A stretch of 64,000 nt of DNA from Dichotomocladium elegans (GCA_025716815.1 JAIXMN010000007.1:699501-763500); one strand, 5' to 3'. Counted from the first letter of the stretch, positions 34,664 through 47,276 are shown. Notes: generated by a model not told the origin, from the letters alone. Numbers and translations: made by a program.

Positions 34664-37600
34664 TTTCTCTCTCTCTCTTTCTCTGTCTCTGTCTCTGCGT
34701 GTGTCTAATTGTTTCTAAACGCTCCCCTCCTTCCCGAATTCGTTTATCCGTACTCCGCGCTGTATTGAATTTGCCCTATTGTTGTTGTGTACGTCAAGAA
34801 CGCACATGCATATCATATCCATGAATGCGTTTCTCCCATCGTCCATCCCATCTCCAATCCCTATAGCAACAAGCTCGTGTAGATGTATCATCACCATCAT
34901 CATCGCCATCATCATATTCTACCCATTCCGTTCGTTCTACGCTGTTCTTCGTTTTACTAATATAAATATCCAGATCATCATCATTATCAATGGCACACGA
35001 TGGCTGAGCATACTAGAAGGAATAGAAAGAAATCTCCTGTAGACTGTGCACCGTACCTTGTTCGCCACAATCTGAGCGTGGCCTGATGAACGGTATACAG
35101 TAACGGATTGCCTCTTTCACCAATTCCGTTTGTGTGTGTATGTGTACAGTACCACCGCAAACAGACGGGCAAACAGCCGAAGCCGATCCATAATCCTCCT
35201 CCATCTGGTCGGAAGTTCCTAAAAAGCACAGTACGCCAATCTATCCATTTCGCTTGAGCGCCTCCCACCCCCCCCCATAACACGTCTTTTTCTTCCTCTC
35301 TGGCCATTTCCCGTGCACACACACATACACACAAACACATTTAAACAGGCGCACGATTACCTTCCCTTTTTGAACTTAATTTTTCATTTAGTGTCAAACA
35401 ACAACAAACATTGGCATAAGCACATAATCACTCTCTCTCTTTATGCATGAGAGAGCGCGTGCGTGTGTGCGTATATGTGGAAAGGTATTCATGAATAGAT
35501 TACGTCTTGTGTACTTGCAAAAAGAAAAAAAGACAGGGTATGTGATGACGATTGTTTCAGTAGATGGCAAGTAGGTAAGAGGTGAGAGATATACATAAAG
35601 AGGAACATCCGCACCTGTTTGTTTATCCCGGCGGACGGACCAGCAGCGCAAGGAGAGAAGGAGATCCGGGGCCAGTAGGCATCCATCGCGTGCATCCGTC
35701 AATACTACTACTATCATTATTTGTGTTTGTATCGGTCGTTTTACAATACCTCACATAAAACCCGTTCATCCACAGTTCTCCTCCTTCTGTTGCTGTTGAT
35801 GCGGGTACTGCGGAAGCTGCAGCTGCAGCTGCAGCTGCTACTTTTGCAGCAGGAGCAGCAGTTTTTTAACAATATATACATACATGCAAAACGGATGGTT
35901 TTAATGTAAATAGAGTACGAAAACTCGGCATAGTAACTGCTCTATAGCACACATTGCAACGATCGTCCGCAGTGAAGCTTTCTATATGTAGGTAGAGCGT
36001 TATCCTTGGAACAAAAAGTCCGTAGCCGATATATACAAGATAATAACGCCCTGATCCGTAGCCTTCTTTCACAATAAACACCTGCTGCGCCAAACGTAAC
36101 GGCCTACGCCTTGTTGTTATTTCTAATAATACTGGTGAAAATATCAATACACCTCGTAGATCATTATTCGACATCGCTAATCCATTGGACTACGATAATG
36201 TTTTTTTTTGGGGGGGTGATGGTGGAAAAGGAACGGCTTACTGCCAAGTAAAAGGCAGATGTAGAGGCATCAATGAATATATGCGAAGCAGGAGAAATTG
36301 GTTATGTAGAGAGCACTGAAGAAATCAGCGGATACTCAACGGACAGAGGACGCAGGAACAAGGAGCTTCTTCAAATTAACATTTGCCTGTGTCGATCTCT
36401 CTCTCTTTTTTGTTTCCCCTTCCGTCTGGTCCTTCAATGGAAACCAATTCTTTTTTTTTTCCTTGCAAAAGAAATTGTCTCTATTGATTTTTCATGCCAT
36501 CATCGAATTGCTCGTGCAAGGATATACCACGATGCTACACAATTTTGAATGAAATTGTGTCATGTAAAACATGCGATAAAATTTATTGGAAACTCAAGAG
36601 CGCATTCTATATAACAAGTCATTAGATGTTTTTTCTTTTTGGCTTGTGCATATAGACACATGTAAGGTGTCTTTTGCCGAAAGAAAAGAACCAATCGCAG
36701 CTGGGGTGGAGTTTTGCTGTTTCTTAAAGGGGAGGAACGACCCCCCCCGGCAGAAAAAGGAGCGCAATGGCGGAGGAGATCATGGGCATAATACTCGTTA
36801 TGGCAAATTTAAAGGTAGCTCACCTCTTTCGCCCACCTCCACCCCTCCCAGGCCGACCGACCGGCCGGCCGGTCACCCTTGCTCATTCTTTGAAAGAATC
36901 GGAGCATTGTCTCGTGCAAAGTATTCTTTTCCTGGGTACTCTGTAACTAACAACCAAATGCGCTTGGGCAGTTTTTGGCATATCCGATGAGCTGCTACGT
37001 ACAGGTTCAGAAATCCGCTACATCAAATAAACTTTATGCTCAGGAGTAATCCCGGTTCCTTCGCAAGAGCAAAGGCCGGAATAGGATAGTCTTTCATATT
37101 TTTTGTATTGAAAGAGAGTAATACGCACACAATCACCTTTTACATACTGCATGCCGGTGATATCGTTTTCCTTGAAAAAAAAAAAGATATAAATAATAAA
37201 ATGTCGTTCGCCAGAACAAAGCTAGGAACTATCCATATATATACGATGGCGTTGTTGCATTTTTTTTTCTTCAGACCACTACTAGAGCAACGTCGCTTAG
37301 GCCCCTCTCCGAACATCTCTACGTGTCAGTATATGTGTATAGTCCTCTTTTATAATCATAATCGATATGCTGTCCTTAAGTTACAAGACATATTTTATTC
37401 GTTTTCTCAACCTGTTTGGTATGAATGCGAGAAAATCCTAGAACATCTTCTCCTGTCAATGTCAATTATTCATCCTCTGCCAGTCTGATTCAGATGAATA
37501 CCAGGCCATCCAAGGATTACATGAAACACAGGCGAAAGCCAATGGCAAATAACTATTATCTTCCTCTACTGACGCTTATTTTGCGGTTTATTGATGATAC

Positions 37601-37991
37601 AATAGAAGAATACAATATAGAAAATATATGAATGAAACGGGCTCCACCCTGTGGTAAGCTTCTCAATCGTATGACGGTGCAAAAATGGAGAGAGCGTTGG
37701 GGACCTTCCTTTCTAGCAGCAGGATTAGCTTGTAACATGCCAATACGTCATAATATAGCGCCAGAAAAGGATCTAAAGGAGGGGCATCGTGTATGTAGGC
37801 GAGGGAAAATGGGGAAAGTGCCAATTATTGTCCAAGTTATGTTACAGCAGCTGTGTATAGAGTGATAAAAAGAGCATAGCATGAAATGTATGTAATATAT
37901 AAGATTCTCGGACGCGCATGAGAGAAGGGTGTATCCATGGGTGTATATGGAGGTATAATAAAATGAGGGCAAAAATCGCCATCATTTCCAT
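34664..37991. other. Gene-free stretch, 3.3 kb
   Basis: No reading frame with a recognisable motif or convincing exon chain. It begins with a CT microsatellite (about 34,664-34,700), has ATC/CAT repeats (about 34,885-34,920), a C run near 35,270, a CT and GT run (35,428-35,480), a CAG/CTG palindromic stretch (35,815-35,860) and a GGCCGG cluster (36,850-36,875). It could hold long UTRs or noncoding RNA. Confidence 0.45.
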
Positions 37992-39437
37992 TTAATCCTC
38001 CTTGAGCTCCCAACATAGCTTGGAGACGCGGCGATTAGGTCCTTGAATAAATGGATCTTTCCGTCTTGGGAGAAATCCTCTGGGCTTCAGCGGACTCAGA
38101 AGCTTTCGGGCGCGTATCATGTTGAGTTCAGCTGATATAATGCGAAGGTGATCGGGATTGGATCGGGTATCTCGGGTGTAAGTGTTCGTATCCGGATTGA
38201 ACCGCGGTTTCGTTGTCGCCTCGGACCGCCGTCGCTGCCAAGGCGGTCGGCGCGGAGGCGGCGGCATTGGTATAAGGCCTTTCTTCTTTGCCTTTTGCGC
38301 TGAAGTCGATGTTGATTGTTGCTGCTGCTCTGCTGCTGCTGCTGCAGAGGATGGGGGTGAGGACACAACCAGTGACCACCGCAATTTAGCGATTGTCCGT
38401 GCTAACCTGACTTGCTGCATATTCGAGTTTCTCGGCGGTGACGATGACATGGCGATGGATGCTGTGGTTGAAGTCGACGGTGTCTGTGCCTTGGAGAAAG
38501 ATGAAATTGAGTGGCGACGGACAAGCGATTTGCCTCCTGCCGCCGCCGCCAATAGGCTCCCTTTCCTGCTCGTCGCATCATTCTCGTCATCGTCATCATC
38601 ATCATCATCATCATCGTCGTCGTCATAGTCTCCTTCGCCATCACTCTTCCAATTTGGGTGCACATCCCGCCGTTGTAACTGCTTCCGCAGCCGGTTGTTG
38701 CCTATCGTTTCATCCTCCTCCTCATCATCATCTTCTTCATCTTCATCGTCGACATCATCAAGAGACTGAACTTGGGACCCGTTGCTAGAAGACGGGATGA
38801 GAATGGGTTCGGTTCCCGCAGCTGGCTCTTTCTGCTGGACCGGAGCACTCAGCGAAGGCGGCGGCATATGCAACGGAAGCACTTGGGTAAAAAAGTCCGC
38901 TGACAAAAAGGTGGAGAATGGCGTCTATGGCCCAAAGATCAACAAATAGAAAAAATGAGTACCCACCTTCATTCACTTATACCGGCGCATATATATCTTC
39001 TTCTGCCCTTAGTTTCCCATTCCCTCTTCTCAAATATTCTCGCTTGCCAGGTCTGTATTCAACCAAATTACCAATTCTTCTTCATCGGGAAGACTTTCTT
39101 TACTGTCCACGACAATCCAGTCTTCGACATGAGACATGCGACGCATGGGTTTACGCTGTTGTTCGGAGGAAGTCCTCGATGGCGACGGGGCATCTTGCTC
39201 CTGAAGCTGAGGTAAAAGCGGTAGAGGCGGTGGCGGTGGTAAAGGCGGCGTTCGCGCTGCTCGTGTTGTCGGCGATTTAGATTTCTCAGACGAGGATGAG
39301 GATCGCTGATGCTTAGCGTTCTTTTTTTTTCGTTTCTTGAGTAATGGCGGGATGGCGCCATAAGGTTTGGGTGCCTGCGCAGCAAGCTGCCTTATTAGCT
39401 CCTTATAGGAAGCCTGCTGCTGGTCATCGTCGCCCAT
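37992..39437 (-). CDS. Low-complexity protein with long Asp run, unknown function (2 exons)
   Basis: Exons 39437-39072 and 38924-37992 give 432 aa with an in-phase intron (GTAATT to CCATAG). It starts MGDDDQQQASYKELIRQLAA, followed by a Lys-rich tract, a proline run and the fairly ordered HVEDWIVVDSKESLPDEEEL. The second exon has an acidic part ending in a long poly-Asp run (from GAT/GAC repeats), Ala and Gln runs, and a basic C terminus with PPPPRRPPWQRRR and FLPRRKDPFIQGPNRRVSKL, which is likely the conserved end. It is probably intrinsically disordered and nuclear, but no domain is recognisable. An in-frame upstream ATG at about 39,487 would add 17 residues. Confidence 0.6.
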
Positions 39438-41830
39438 GGTCGCAATTGGAAATGGTTCAGAGCGTGAGGTTGACAACAAGGTCGGCATGCAAAGTTTATG
39501 CTTTATTATGGTGTATACAAGCCTGAAACGTAAATGCTGAAGAGAAAATGGGAAGTTCAAAAGTGTCAAGAGAAAGAAAGAGAGAGGAAAAGAGGAGAGC
39601 GCACAAAGTGTGCCTCTTCTTTTGAGGAAAGAGGAGACCCAATTATTGGTCGCCAGACGGGGGGACTCGCAAAAAAAAGCTCATTCTCTTTCGGGGTGTC
39701 GAGGAAGGACAACGAGCAGGGAAATTCCCACTCTACTTTGTTCGTCTGCACTTCCTTTCTTGCACTCCTTGCCGTGCTTCCGAGAAGTGAGTAAAAAGCG
39801 ATTGGACGATCCACAGTGCTTTTCGGCCGCAGTAGTAGTGGAGTATTGAGGGTTCTGCATAGTAATAAGGAAAGATAGCTAGTAGAGAGGTCAATCCCGC
39901 TTACCACCTTCATTTGTCCCATCTGATTTCTTGCTATTATCCAGACGCAGACGGAGACAAACGGAAGCATGAGTGATATGGCAGTGACAAGGGTCATCGG
40001 GTCTGTCTGTCTGGTATGTCACTTGGGATGTCTCTCGTCGAACCTTTTCATTGGTCAGCGCTGAGGCTTTTTCCCCTATGGCCTTCCACAATGAGAAGGA
40101 TTAAATGTATAAATAATAAATGACATAGTAGCTTGAGATGGTGGATGTCAACGTTAGTCATAAAGTCGCACTGGGTCCAATCCTGGAACACTAGTTTTTT
40201 GTACTTTTCCCTAAGTCTTGCCCCAGAAGCGCGTATATCTATCCATGAGGAGCCATATCTCGCTCTATTATACACGACTATTAACTTGTAATCCATTCTT
40301 TCTAAGCCTGTTAGTTCCGTTTACGCTCGCAAACAGTGACTCATTCCTAGTTTCTTGGGCCATCGCTATTTTATATGAGTGATACAAATTCTCTGGGAAT
40401 CCCGACCTGCAGGTCCGCCGTCGGCTTATCGGAAGTGTTCCACACACAAATGCACACTGGGAAATAAAGTATCCGCTGAAATTGTTCCCGTTAGTTGCTG
40501 TCTCTTAGTTAGCCTGATGGAGCAATGCCCAGTGAAGTTCACACCGGCATTTGTGTACTGCACATCCATTTGGCGGATATTCCAAATATTTAACTCGTGT
40601 TCCTGTCTGCTGACGAAAAGGCAAAGCTGGGATATATTGCACTTCTTTACACGAACTTCTCTTCGCGTCACTGGTTCTATCCATGCCAAAAAAAAACATC
40701 ATGACTCTGGAATGTCCCAGAACACTAAAAGTTAATTACTAGCAATATCTATGGCCTCTGCTAAAGCTCATCTTTGATCTATGTTCGCGTACAAGGCAAG
40801 GTCGAACGCTGACTTCCCTTGAACAAAATGGTCAAATGGCTCGATTCACTTACTGCACTCGTTGCCTTGAATTCTCCCAGCTGTGCTTCAAACAGAATAA
40901 TGTCGTTGTGCAGTAGTCATTGACGTTCTTGGTTCAGCCTGTTTGTACTTGATCGGTCATAAAGGCAACAAAATTAATAACGTACATATATCACCATCGA
41001 TATTATTTGTACCTTCGTTTTATGAAGCTCTGGAAGGCGCATGGAGATTGATGCAGTACATAGAAGCCGTTGTTTGACAGGCCATGCGTTGTGGAGACAG
41101 ATCCCTTACACACCAGGAAATGTCGCGTGCTAGTCTATGCGCGTTGCAAGAATAAAGCCGATAGCAGTCCGGCAGTTTCATCCAATACTGTGAAGTCAAC
41201 ACGAGGGAAGATGCGAATGGCGAGCCTTTCTGACCGAGATTCAGGCAATTTCTTTCGCGGAAACCCTGATTAACGTAGTATAACTAATTTTAACCGTTCC
41301 GTCCCGTCTAAGCTCATCCTTTTAGCACGCTTGGTCTATCACGCTAAATGGCGGCTTGCCTCATCAGAGACACTGCTGATGGAATAAAGCTCAGTATACT
41401 TTTGCAAGTAAGACTTGTTAGGTATAATGAGACGCATGATACCTAAAGCATGGGCCATACCGAAGGTTTCAATCTTCACCCACATACAGAGCGCTATGTG
41501 CATAGTTCTCCCTTCGCAGGTTACCGCTGCATACTGTGCATATTTGTATGGATAAGTAAACACGCTTTTTCCCAACGCGCAAATCGACTGCAAGCAAAGT
41601 ACAAAAAAAGGTGTTTTATCGTCAGATAGCCATATCCACGTTTCTGTTAATATCCGAAAATTGAGGAGTCGGTGGAAGTTGAATGGGAGACACGCTGGTC
41701 TTTTTAAGCCTAGGTTTGCAGCGTCATACATCTAGCGGAGCTGTATTGGGGAATGGGGGGGGATATTATGTGATTGTGGGCAGGCGCGAATACGCGAGCA
41801 CGCAAGTGTTTTTTCTTTCGTCCTCTTCCA
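39438..41830. other. Intergenic, 2.4 kb, with possible decayed coding sequence
   Basis: Open frames up to 143 codons occur, but none shows a known motif. The minus-strand frame at 41,339-41,731 has protein-like composition (LGKSVFTYPYKYAQYAAVT) and may be an unrecognised mobile-element relic. The last 80 bp are the leader of the peroxiredoxin gene. Confidence 0.4.
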
Positions 41831-43003
41831 ATGCTTGCCCATTCCGCCCGTGCTCTTCTTACCCGTGCTGCCCCTCGCGTGGCCGCTCACCTAACTACCG
41901 CTGCTACCGCTCGTTCTGCGACTGCTGCGTTGCGCCCTCTCCTTGCTGCCCGCGCTGCCCCGGCTTTCGCCTCGCGTTACCAGCAGTATGTCACCTCTGC
42001 ACGCGAGCCCTGCAAAACGGCTACCATTCAATGTAAAATGACCAATACATGGGTATAGCGCCTGTGTATATCTGGGAAAGAGCATAGCCGATTGACTAAA
42101 CTCATTGAAATTGTTTTTAGGCCCTGCTCCTCAATGGACCGCCGACGCTGTAGTTGATGGTGCTTTCAAAACCTTGTCCTTGTCTGACTACAAGGGCAAA
42201 TTTCTTGTGATGGTAAATAAGATGACGCTGCTGGGCGGCGGGAAGGGTTGCATGCTCATATACTCTTATCCAGGTTTTCTATCCTGCAGACTTCACCTTT
42301 GTGTGCCCCACCGAGCTCCTCGCTTTCAGCGACCGCATCGACGAGTTCCGCAAGCTTGGTGCTGAGGTTGTCGGCATCAGTGTCGAGTAAGTTGGATATC
42401 TTTCCCAATGGTTACAACGCTCGGATACTTACGGTGATAACCACCCCCTTTAGCAATGTCCACTCGCATTTGGGTAAGCCTCATGGATAGATATCCCTTC
42501 GCTTGTCCTGCCTATGTTTTCGTAACACATATTCCTTATATATAGCATGGACCAATGTCCCCAGAAAGCAGGGCGGTCTTGGACAGATCCAGATTCCTTT
42601 GGTCTCTGATCTTAAGAAGGAAATTTCAATGGACTACAACGGCAAGTATTTATTTTGAAGAAGATAGGACGTGGTGCTCATTTGGAATTCTCCTGCTATT
42701 AGTCCTGATCCCTGATGCTGGTCTTGCTCTTCGCGGTCTTTTCATCATTGATCCCAAGCAGACTCTCCGTGTTGCTCATATTCATGACCTTCCCATCGGC
42801 CGGTCTGTTGACGAGACTCTGCGCGTCATTGAGGCAATTCAGTTCTCTGATGAGCACGGCGAGGTAAGGAAAGAGAGAGAATATTAAGAGAAGATAAACT
42901 GATACGGTAACATTAGGTCTGCCCTGCGAACTGGAAGAAGGGTGATAAGACGATCAAGCCCAACCCCAAGGATTCGCAAGAATACTTCAACGCTGTCAAT
43001 TAA
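41831..43003 (+). CDS. Mitochondrial typical 2-Cys peroxiredoxin
   Basis: Seven exons (41831-42032, 42121-42212, 42274-42386, 42454-42473, 42546-42641, 42703-42863, 42917-43003) give 256 aa. Residues 1-58 are Ala/Arg-rich without acids ([16 protein letters not shown]...), a typical mitochondrial presequence. The catalytic domain starts near [32 protein letters not shown] contains the peroxidatic Cys and [11 protein letters not shown] the resolving Cys, so it should reduce H2O2 and hydroperoxides using thioredoxin. The GGLGQ loop and a C-terminal segment with a final YF-like motif (EYFNAVN) suggest sensitivity to over-oxidation. Exon 4 is only 20 nt and intron 5 starts with GC instead of GT. 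The gene lies about 200 bp before the dienoyl-CoA isomerase gene on the same strand. Confidence 0.95.
42642..42702 (+). other. GC-AG intron in the peroxiredoxin gene
   Basis: Donor G|GCAAGT and acceptor TATTAG join ISMDYN to [12 protein letters not shown], the unbroken family sequence. No GT donor keeps this frame, so the GC donor is required. Confidence 0.8.
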
Positions 43004-43201
43004 AAACGAATAAAGCAAACCCCCCTAATGAACTGTGACTGCTACATTGTCTCCACTGTTTCTCTCACGCCGCACTCAATTAGGCTTTGTCAGATCAGAT
43101 GTCGCGCATGACGCGCCTTTGCAATTCGATTCCAGAAATAGATTATCTTGTATTGGACGAGCACGCCCTGCTCTTTTTTTCCCCCTCCCCATTCCAAACG
43201 C

Positions 43202-44500
43202 ATGTCATCACCATCAAAGTACCAGTACGGAACTTTGCAAGTGAGCTTACACCCTGACGGTGTTGCCCATGTTGAGCTGAACCGCCCAAAAAAGTTGAAT
43301 GCTTTCAACGATGCGTACGTTTCCATTATTTGCTCATTGCCATTCGTCGTGCCCGGGTATTAAGCTGCGACCTAGGCTTGTGCGCGACATTCGGGTCTGT
43401 TTTCAAGAGATCTCAGCTGATACCAGTATCCGTGTGGTTATTGTATCTGGCTCGGGACGCATGTTCACTGCTGGTCTGGATTGTGAGTTGCAGGGTTCTT
43501 GTCTTTTTCTTTTCGACCCCTGAATTGAAGTAACACTCTGCGATTTGCCTAGTGGCCGATCACATGCTCCTGGATCTGCCAAGTGGCAAGAACTCCGGCA
43601 AGGATAGCGCTCGTCTTGCCTATGCGAACCGGGCCCATATCAAGGTATATATGAATACCACATACCATACGATGATGACTCAATTATTACTTCAATAAAA
43701 CAAGGACTTCCAAGATGCCTTTACGGCTATTGAAGAATGCACTCAGCCGGTCATTGCTGCAGTTCACAATGGCTGCTTTGGTGCCGGTGTGGATATGATC
43801 ACCGCTTGCGATATCCGATATGGTACCAAGGACTCCTTTTACTGCGTAAAGGTAAAAAAGAATGAACGAACGACCTGAACATGATGTGACTAAACATCGA
43901 GAATCGATCTACAGGAAGTAGATATCGGTCTTGCCTCTGACGTCGGTTCCCTTCAACGCCTGCCCAAGGTCATTGGTAACCAGAGTTTGGTTAGAGAACT
44001 CTGTTTGACTGGACGTTTGTACGTATCGACTACGCATTATGGTTAGGTTTTTGTCACTCATAACATCAACGTTCCAATAGCCTTCAAGGCCCTGAAGCGT
44101 ATCGTTGCGGTTTGCTTAGCAAGCTAGTTGATACCAAGGAACAAGTTCTTGGTACGTGAGAATATCCTCATGCTCAGAGAAGAGAAAGGAAAAGAAGAGA
44201 TGGAAATTGACAAGAAGGAAATACATTCAGAGGAGGCATTCAAAACAGCTCGTTTGATCGCGTCCAAATCGCCTGTCGCCGTTGTAGGCACGAAGTGAGT
44301 AGAGGAAACTACGCTCTGGATCGTTTGTAACTGACATGTCTCCGAAAAGGCACTTACTGAACTACTCTCGTGACCGCACTATCGCTGATGGCCTGGCCTA
44401 CACACTCACCTGGTCCTCTGCCATGCTCAACACTGAAGACATCCCTTTATCGGTTCAGGCATTTGTAGAGAAGAAGCCTGCTACGTACTCGAAGCTTTAA
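43202..44500 (+). CDS. Peroxisomal delta(3,5)-delta(2,4)-dienoyl-CoA isomerase (crotonase family)
   Basis: Eight exons (43202-43314, 43376-43482, 43553-43644, 43705-43851, 43915-44018, 44081-44151, 44231-44294, 44350-44500) give 282 aa. Crotonase motifs: VELNRPKKLNAFND, FTAGLDLADHML (CoA and oxyanion-hole part) and VIAAVHNGCFGAGVDMITAC. EVDIGLASDVGSLQRLPKVI carries the Glu and Asp pair that are catalytic in the ECH1/Dci1 subgroup rather than in hydratases. The last three residues are SKL, a type 1 peroxisomal targeting signal, with no presequence at the N terminus. It should shift double bonds of dienoyl-CoA during beta-oxidation of unsaturated fatty acids. It follows the peroxiredoxin gene but the two proteins go to different organelles, so this is unlikely to be a functional unit. 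Confidence 0.93.
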
Positions 44501-44652
44501 GCAACGGTAGAAAGCTGATGCTTATTTCATCGGATATTAATACATTGATGTAATGATAGAGAAAGAGAGAGATGGTGCGTGAGCTTGGGTGTCTGTATGT
44601 CCGACTTGACAGCATCCATGACATGTGCAACTATAATGTACACTTATCGCTA

Positions 44653-45289
44653 TTAGAAGCAGCAGTCGCAGTCAAATGGACAGAGGGGCGTATCTAAAGG
44701 TGCTGGATGGTTAGAAAAATACGAAGATTCTAAGTTCGCGCCTCGCTTCCAATTACCTTTGCCTTCACCTATCCGGAGGTCCTTGATATCATATAATGGA
44801 TAGCCTTCTTCTGTGGTTCGCTCTATATAGCGTACGTTCAGCAAAGCCCTTCTCCTCATGATCACCTTCCTTGTCCTGACTTACTTGCTCGCTTTCCTCG
44901 TGAGTCGCCAAATCCATCATCATCTGCGGTCGGAGGAGGCGGTTGAGGGCGTTTCATGCCACTTTTGGCAGCCATGATATCTGCGAACACAATCTCTTCC
45001 ACATTTGATCCTTGGTCCTCTTTGTCTTCTGTTTTATCCTTAGAGGAGCCATCTTTCACTTTGGCTTCCTTGTCAAATGTGACCTTTTTCTTCTTTTTCT
45101 TTTCCTTCTTCTTTGATGCATCCTCTTTGTTATCTACGTCTTTTTTGGGTGGGAGCTTTTTGGTTGCGAAGATGTCATCGATCTCAGAGGTCGCATTTGG
45201 CTTTTTGCCAATCTTCTTCTCTACGTCTATTGAACGAAATTCGATAAACAATGCAACGGCTGCTGATTAGTTTTTCTACCTTTTCCCAT
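44653..45289 (-). CDS. DUF1764 family protein (Lys-rich, CPFDCDCCF C terminus)
   Basis: Four exons (45289-45280, 45226-44885, 44822-44757, 44702-44653) give 155 aa. The first exon codes only ATG GGA AAA G. The body is Lys/Glu-rich (VTFDKEAKVKDG). The end reads DDDGFGDSRGK, RTTEEGYPLYDIKDLRIG and LDTPLCPFDCDCCF, the C-terminal signature of the eukaryotic DUF1764 family, with its stop right after the Cys cluster. The molecular function of this family is not established; a nuclear or nucleolar location is plausible from composition. The gene is divergent from the next one, with only 183 bp between start codons. Confidence 0.85.
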
Positions 45290-45472
45290 TCGATTCGATG
45301 CCTTTTTTTTTTCTTCTTCTTCTGAGAAACAAGAATGAAAAAGAAAAAGCCTGTGAAAAGGATTTTCAAAATTCCCAATTTTGGGAAGATGAATTCACGT
45401 GCCTGTGTTCATTTTCGCGACTTGTTTTTGTTGTTTTATCTCACTCTCTCCACAGAAAAAAAAAAAAGTTTG

Positions 45473-46135
45473 ATGGCACCGCCTTTATCAGCAAGCCAAG
45501 CCGTACAACATTATCGCGAACGCGAGGAAGCATACTTCAACGCCCTCACCCCCGACGCACAGACCTTTCTAGCTCACCACGGTCTTACGGCTGCCGACTC
45601 TTTTTTATTTGGCGAGTTTGCGTTCGTGCTCCTCGGCCTCAAGCCGTGTCTGCTCGTTGATCTTCCGGGCTTTGTGGCCGAACAGTATTATGATCGCGTT
45701 CTCGATCCGCTCCAGCCCATGCTGGCTGCGCTGGATCTTTGCCTGCGTCGGATCGATCACCCATTGATGAGTCCTGAAATGCCCACTCTGGAAGGAATGC
45801 TCCTAATTTATCAGAATCACCAGCACAATCGTGTTGCCACGGCCGCATTACGCGACTCAGCCAGTATCACCGAGGAGACTCTCAGGCGTCTCTTGGATTA
45901 CCCTGGCACGCTACCTGCGGATGAATCGCAGCTCGAGACAATGGTCGAAGTGATTTACTATATCCACATGAGGGATAGCAGTGCCGAGAACCAGAGCTTG
46001 GCCTTAACAACATATGCAGCCCAGGAATCTGAGCTTGGGCAGGTGAGGGAACATTTCAAAAGGTACCAAGAAGCATGTCGGTTAAAGCTGGGAATGGAAC
46101 TTTTACTGTTGGTGCGCCGACCCGTTTTATCATAA
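45473..46135 (+). CDS. Hypothetical protein, helical, single exon
   Basis: A 220-aa frame starting MAPPLSASQAVQHYRERE. The same frame stays open upstream to an ATG at 45335, but that part is Lys-rich and lies within a CT/A-rich leader, so I prefer 45473. The protein is helical with segments FLAHHGLTAADSFLFGEFAFVL and LDYPGTLPADESQLETMVEV. One hydrophobic stretch (about residues 40-60) is not long enough to be a confident membrane span. I do not recognise the family. Composition, codon use and a promoter shared with the DUF1764 gene support a real gene. Confidence 0.65.
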   Translation: MAPPLSASQAVQHYREREEAYFNALTPDAQTFLAHHGLTAADSFLFGEFAFVLLGLKPCLLVDLPGFVAEQYYDRVLDPLQPMLAALDLCLRRIDHPLMSPEMPTLEGMLLIYQNHQHNRVATAALRDSASITEETLRRLLDYPGTLPADESQLETMVEVIYYIHMRDSSAENQSLALTTYAAQESELGQVREHFKRYQEACRLKLGMELLLLVRRPVLS

Positions 46136-47276
46136 AATGAGTTTCAACAAAGAAATATAGAGATCGCGAGAAAATTGTTAACCTATGGGTAACTTTTAAA
46201 CGACAGTCCCCAGCAGTTACTTGATGTTAAAACGGGGCACCGTGGGTTACGAGAATCTGCCCAACGTTTTGGATACCTTTGAACAAAAACTTTCCATGTA
46301 GACATATTCTTTCTGAAAAATCCGGCATTTCTGCAAAAGGGAGCAAGCATGTGTCGAGAAGGATACAACAGGATACTGGCATGCTCTTTGCATGAAAGCG
46401 GGATCTTGGAGGAGTGGTGAGTGTTTTCCTTCGTGCCCGTAACTGTTTGGAGCCAGCTGAGAAGGTATAGATTTTTCTTCGTACGTTGGGATGTTACAGG
46501 GCGAATGAACGATGGTAAACACCATATAAGAGCAAACTTTTCCCCTCTTAGACTCATTTGTCGAAACACTGCCTGATCAGCCTGTCTAAATAATCTGGAT
46601 GTATTCTAACTCAAAGCACTTTTGGTGATTGCTCGCGGCTACTGGAATTGGAAGTGTGCATGTTCAACGGATCGTCGACAAGGAACCCAAACAAGTCATA
46701 CCTTATCATTTGATGGGAGAGATCCTACGGGACATCACCCAAAAACAAGTCCGTTTTCATCTTCTCTGAATTTACGCTCAATCTTGTGCATTCAAGCTCT
46801 GACAGAGAACCAAACTGAACGTCCAAAGAGGACAGGCTGCTAGGCAATTCCTGAAGGGTATTCAAAGATTTTGGTTTAACGCTCGATCAGAAGCGATCAA
46901 GCTCTTCCCATTCTATACATACCAACGATATCTATTCAGTCTTTGTAAGAATACATTTAGTCCCTGAGTAAGGTACACTCGTATAAATGATACGAATATT
47001 TGCACTATCATAATTGGCCCCTTGTATGGGACCAGTCCCATAAGTATACAAATAACGTATTGGACCGTTCTCCATATCAGCAGATAGCTAATGTCCGGAG
47101 TGAGAGAGTGAATCTTCAAACCACCCGCACTCCAACTTATTCGATGTCTCTCTTATTGCTGCCATCAACGTCTTGCTTTCCAAGGATTTACTTTGGCGTT
47201 AGAAAAACAACCCAATAAGCAAGGAGCTCAGCCGCGTATGACGGAAGATAGGCACATCGTTAGCCCCGAAATTTGC
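46136..47276. other. Intergenic, decayed sequence
   Basis: Short open frames without recognisable motifs. Some resemble pieces of mobile-element proteins (for example the minus-strand frame at 46,183-46,569), but I cannot place them. Confidence 0.4.

Noticed and set aside
38580..38640. GAT/ATC trinucleotide run considered as a free-standing microsatellite
   Set aside because: It codes the poly-Asp run of the low-complexity protein in frame.
41339..41731. 130-codon minus-strand frame with protein-like composition
   Set aside because: No recognisable motif, no exon partner; kept only as a note in the intergenic entry.
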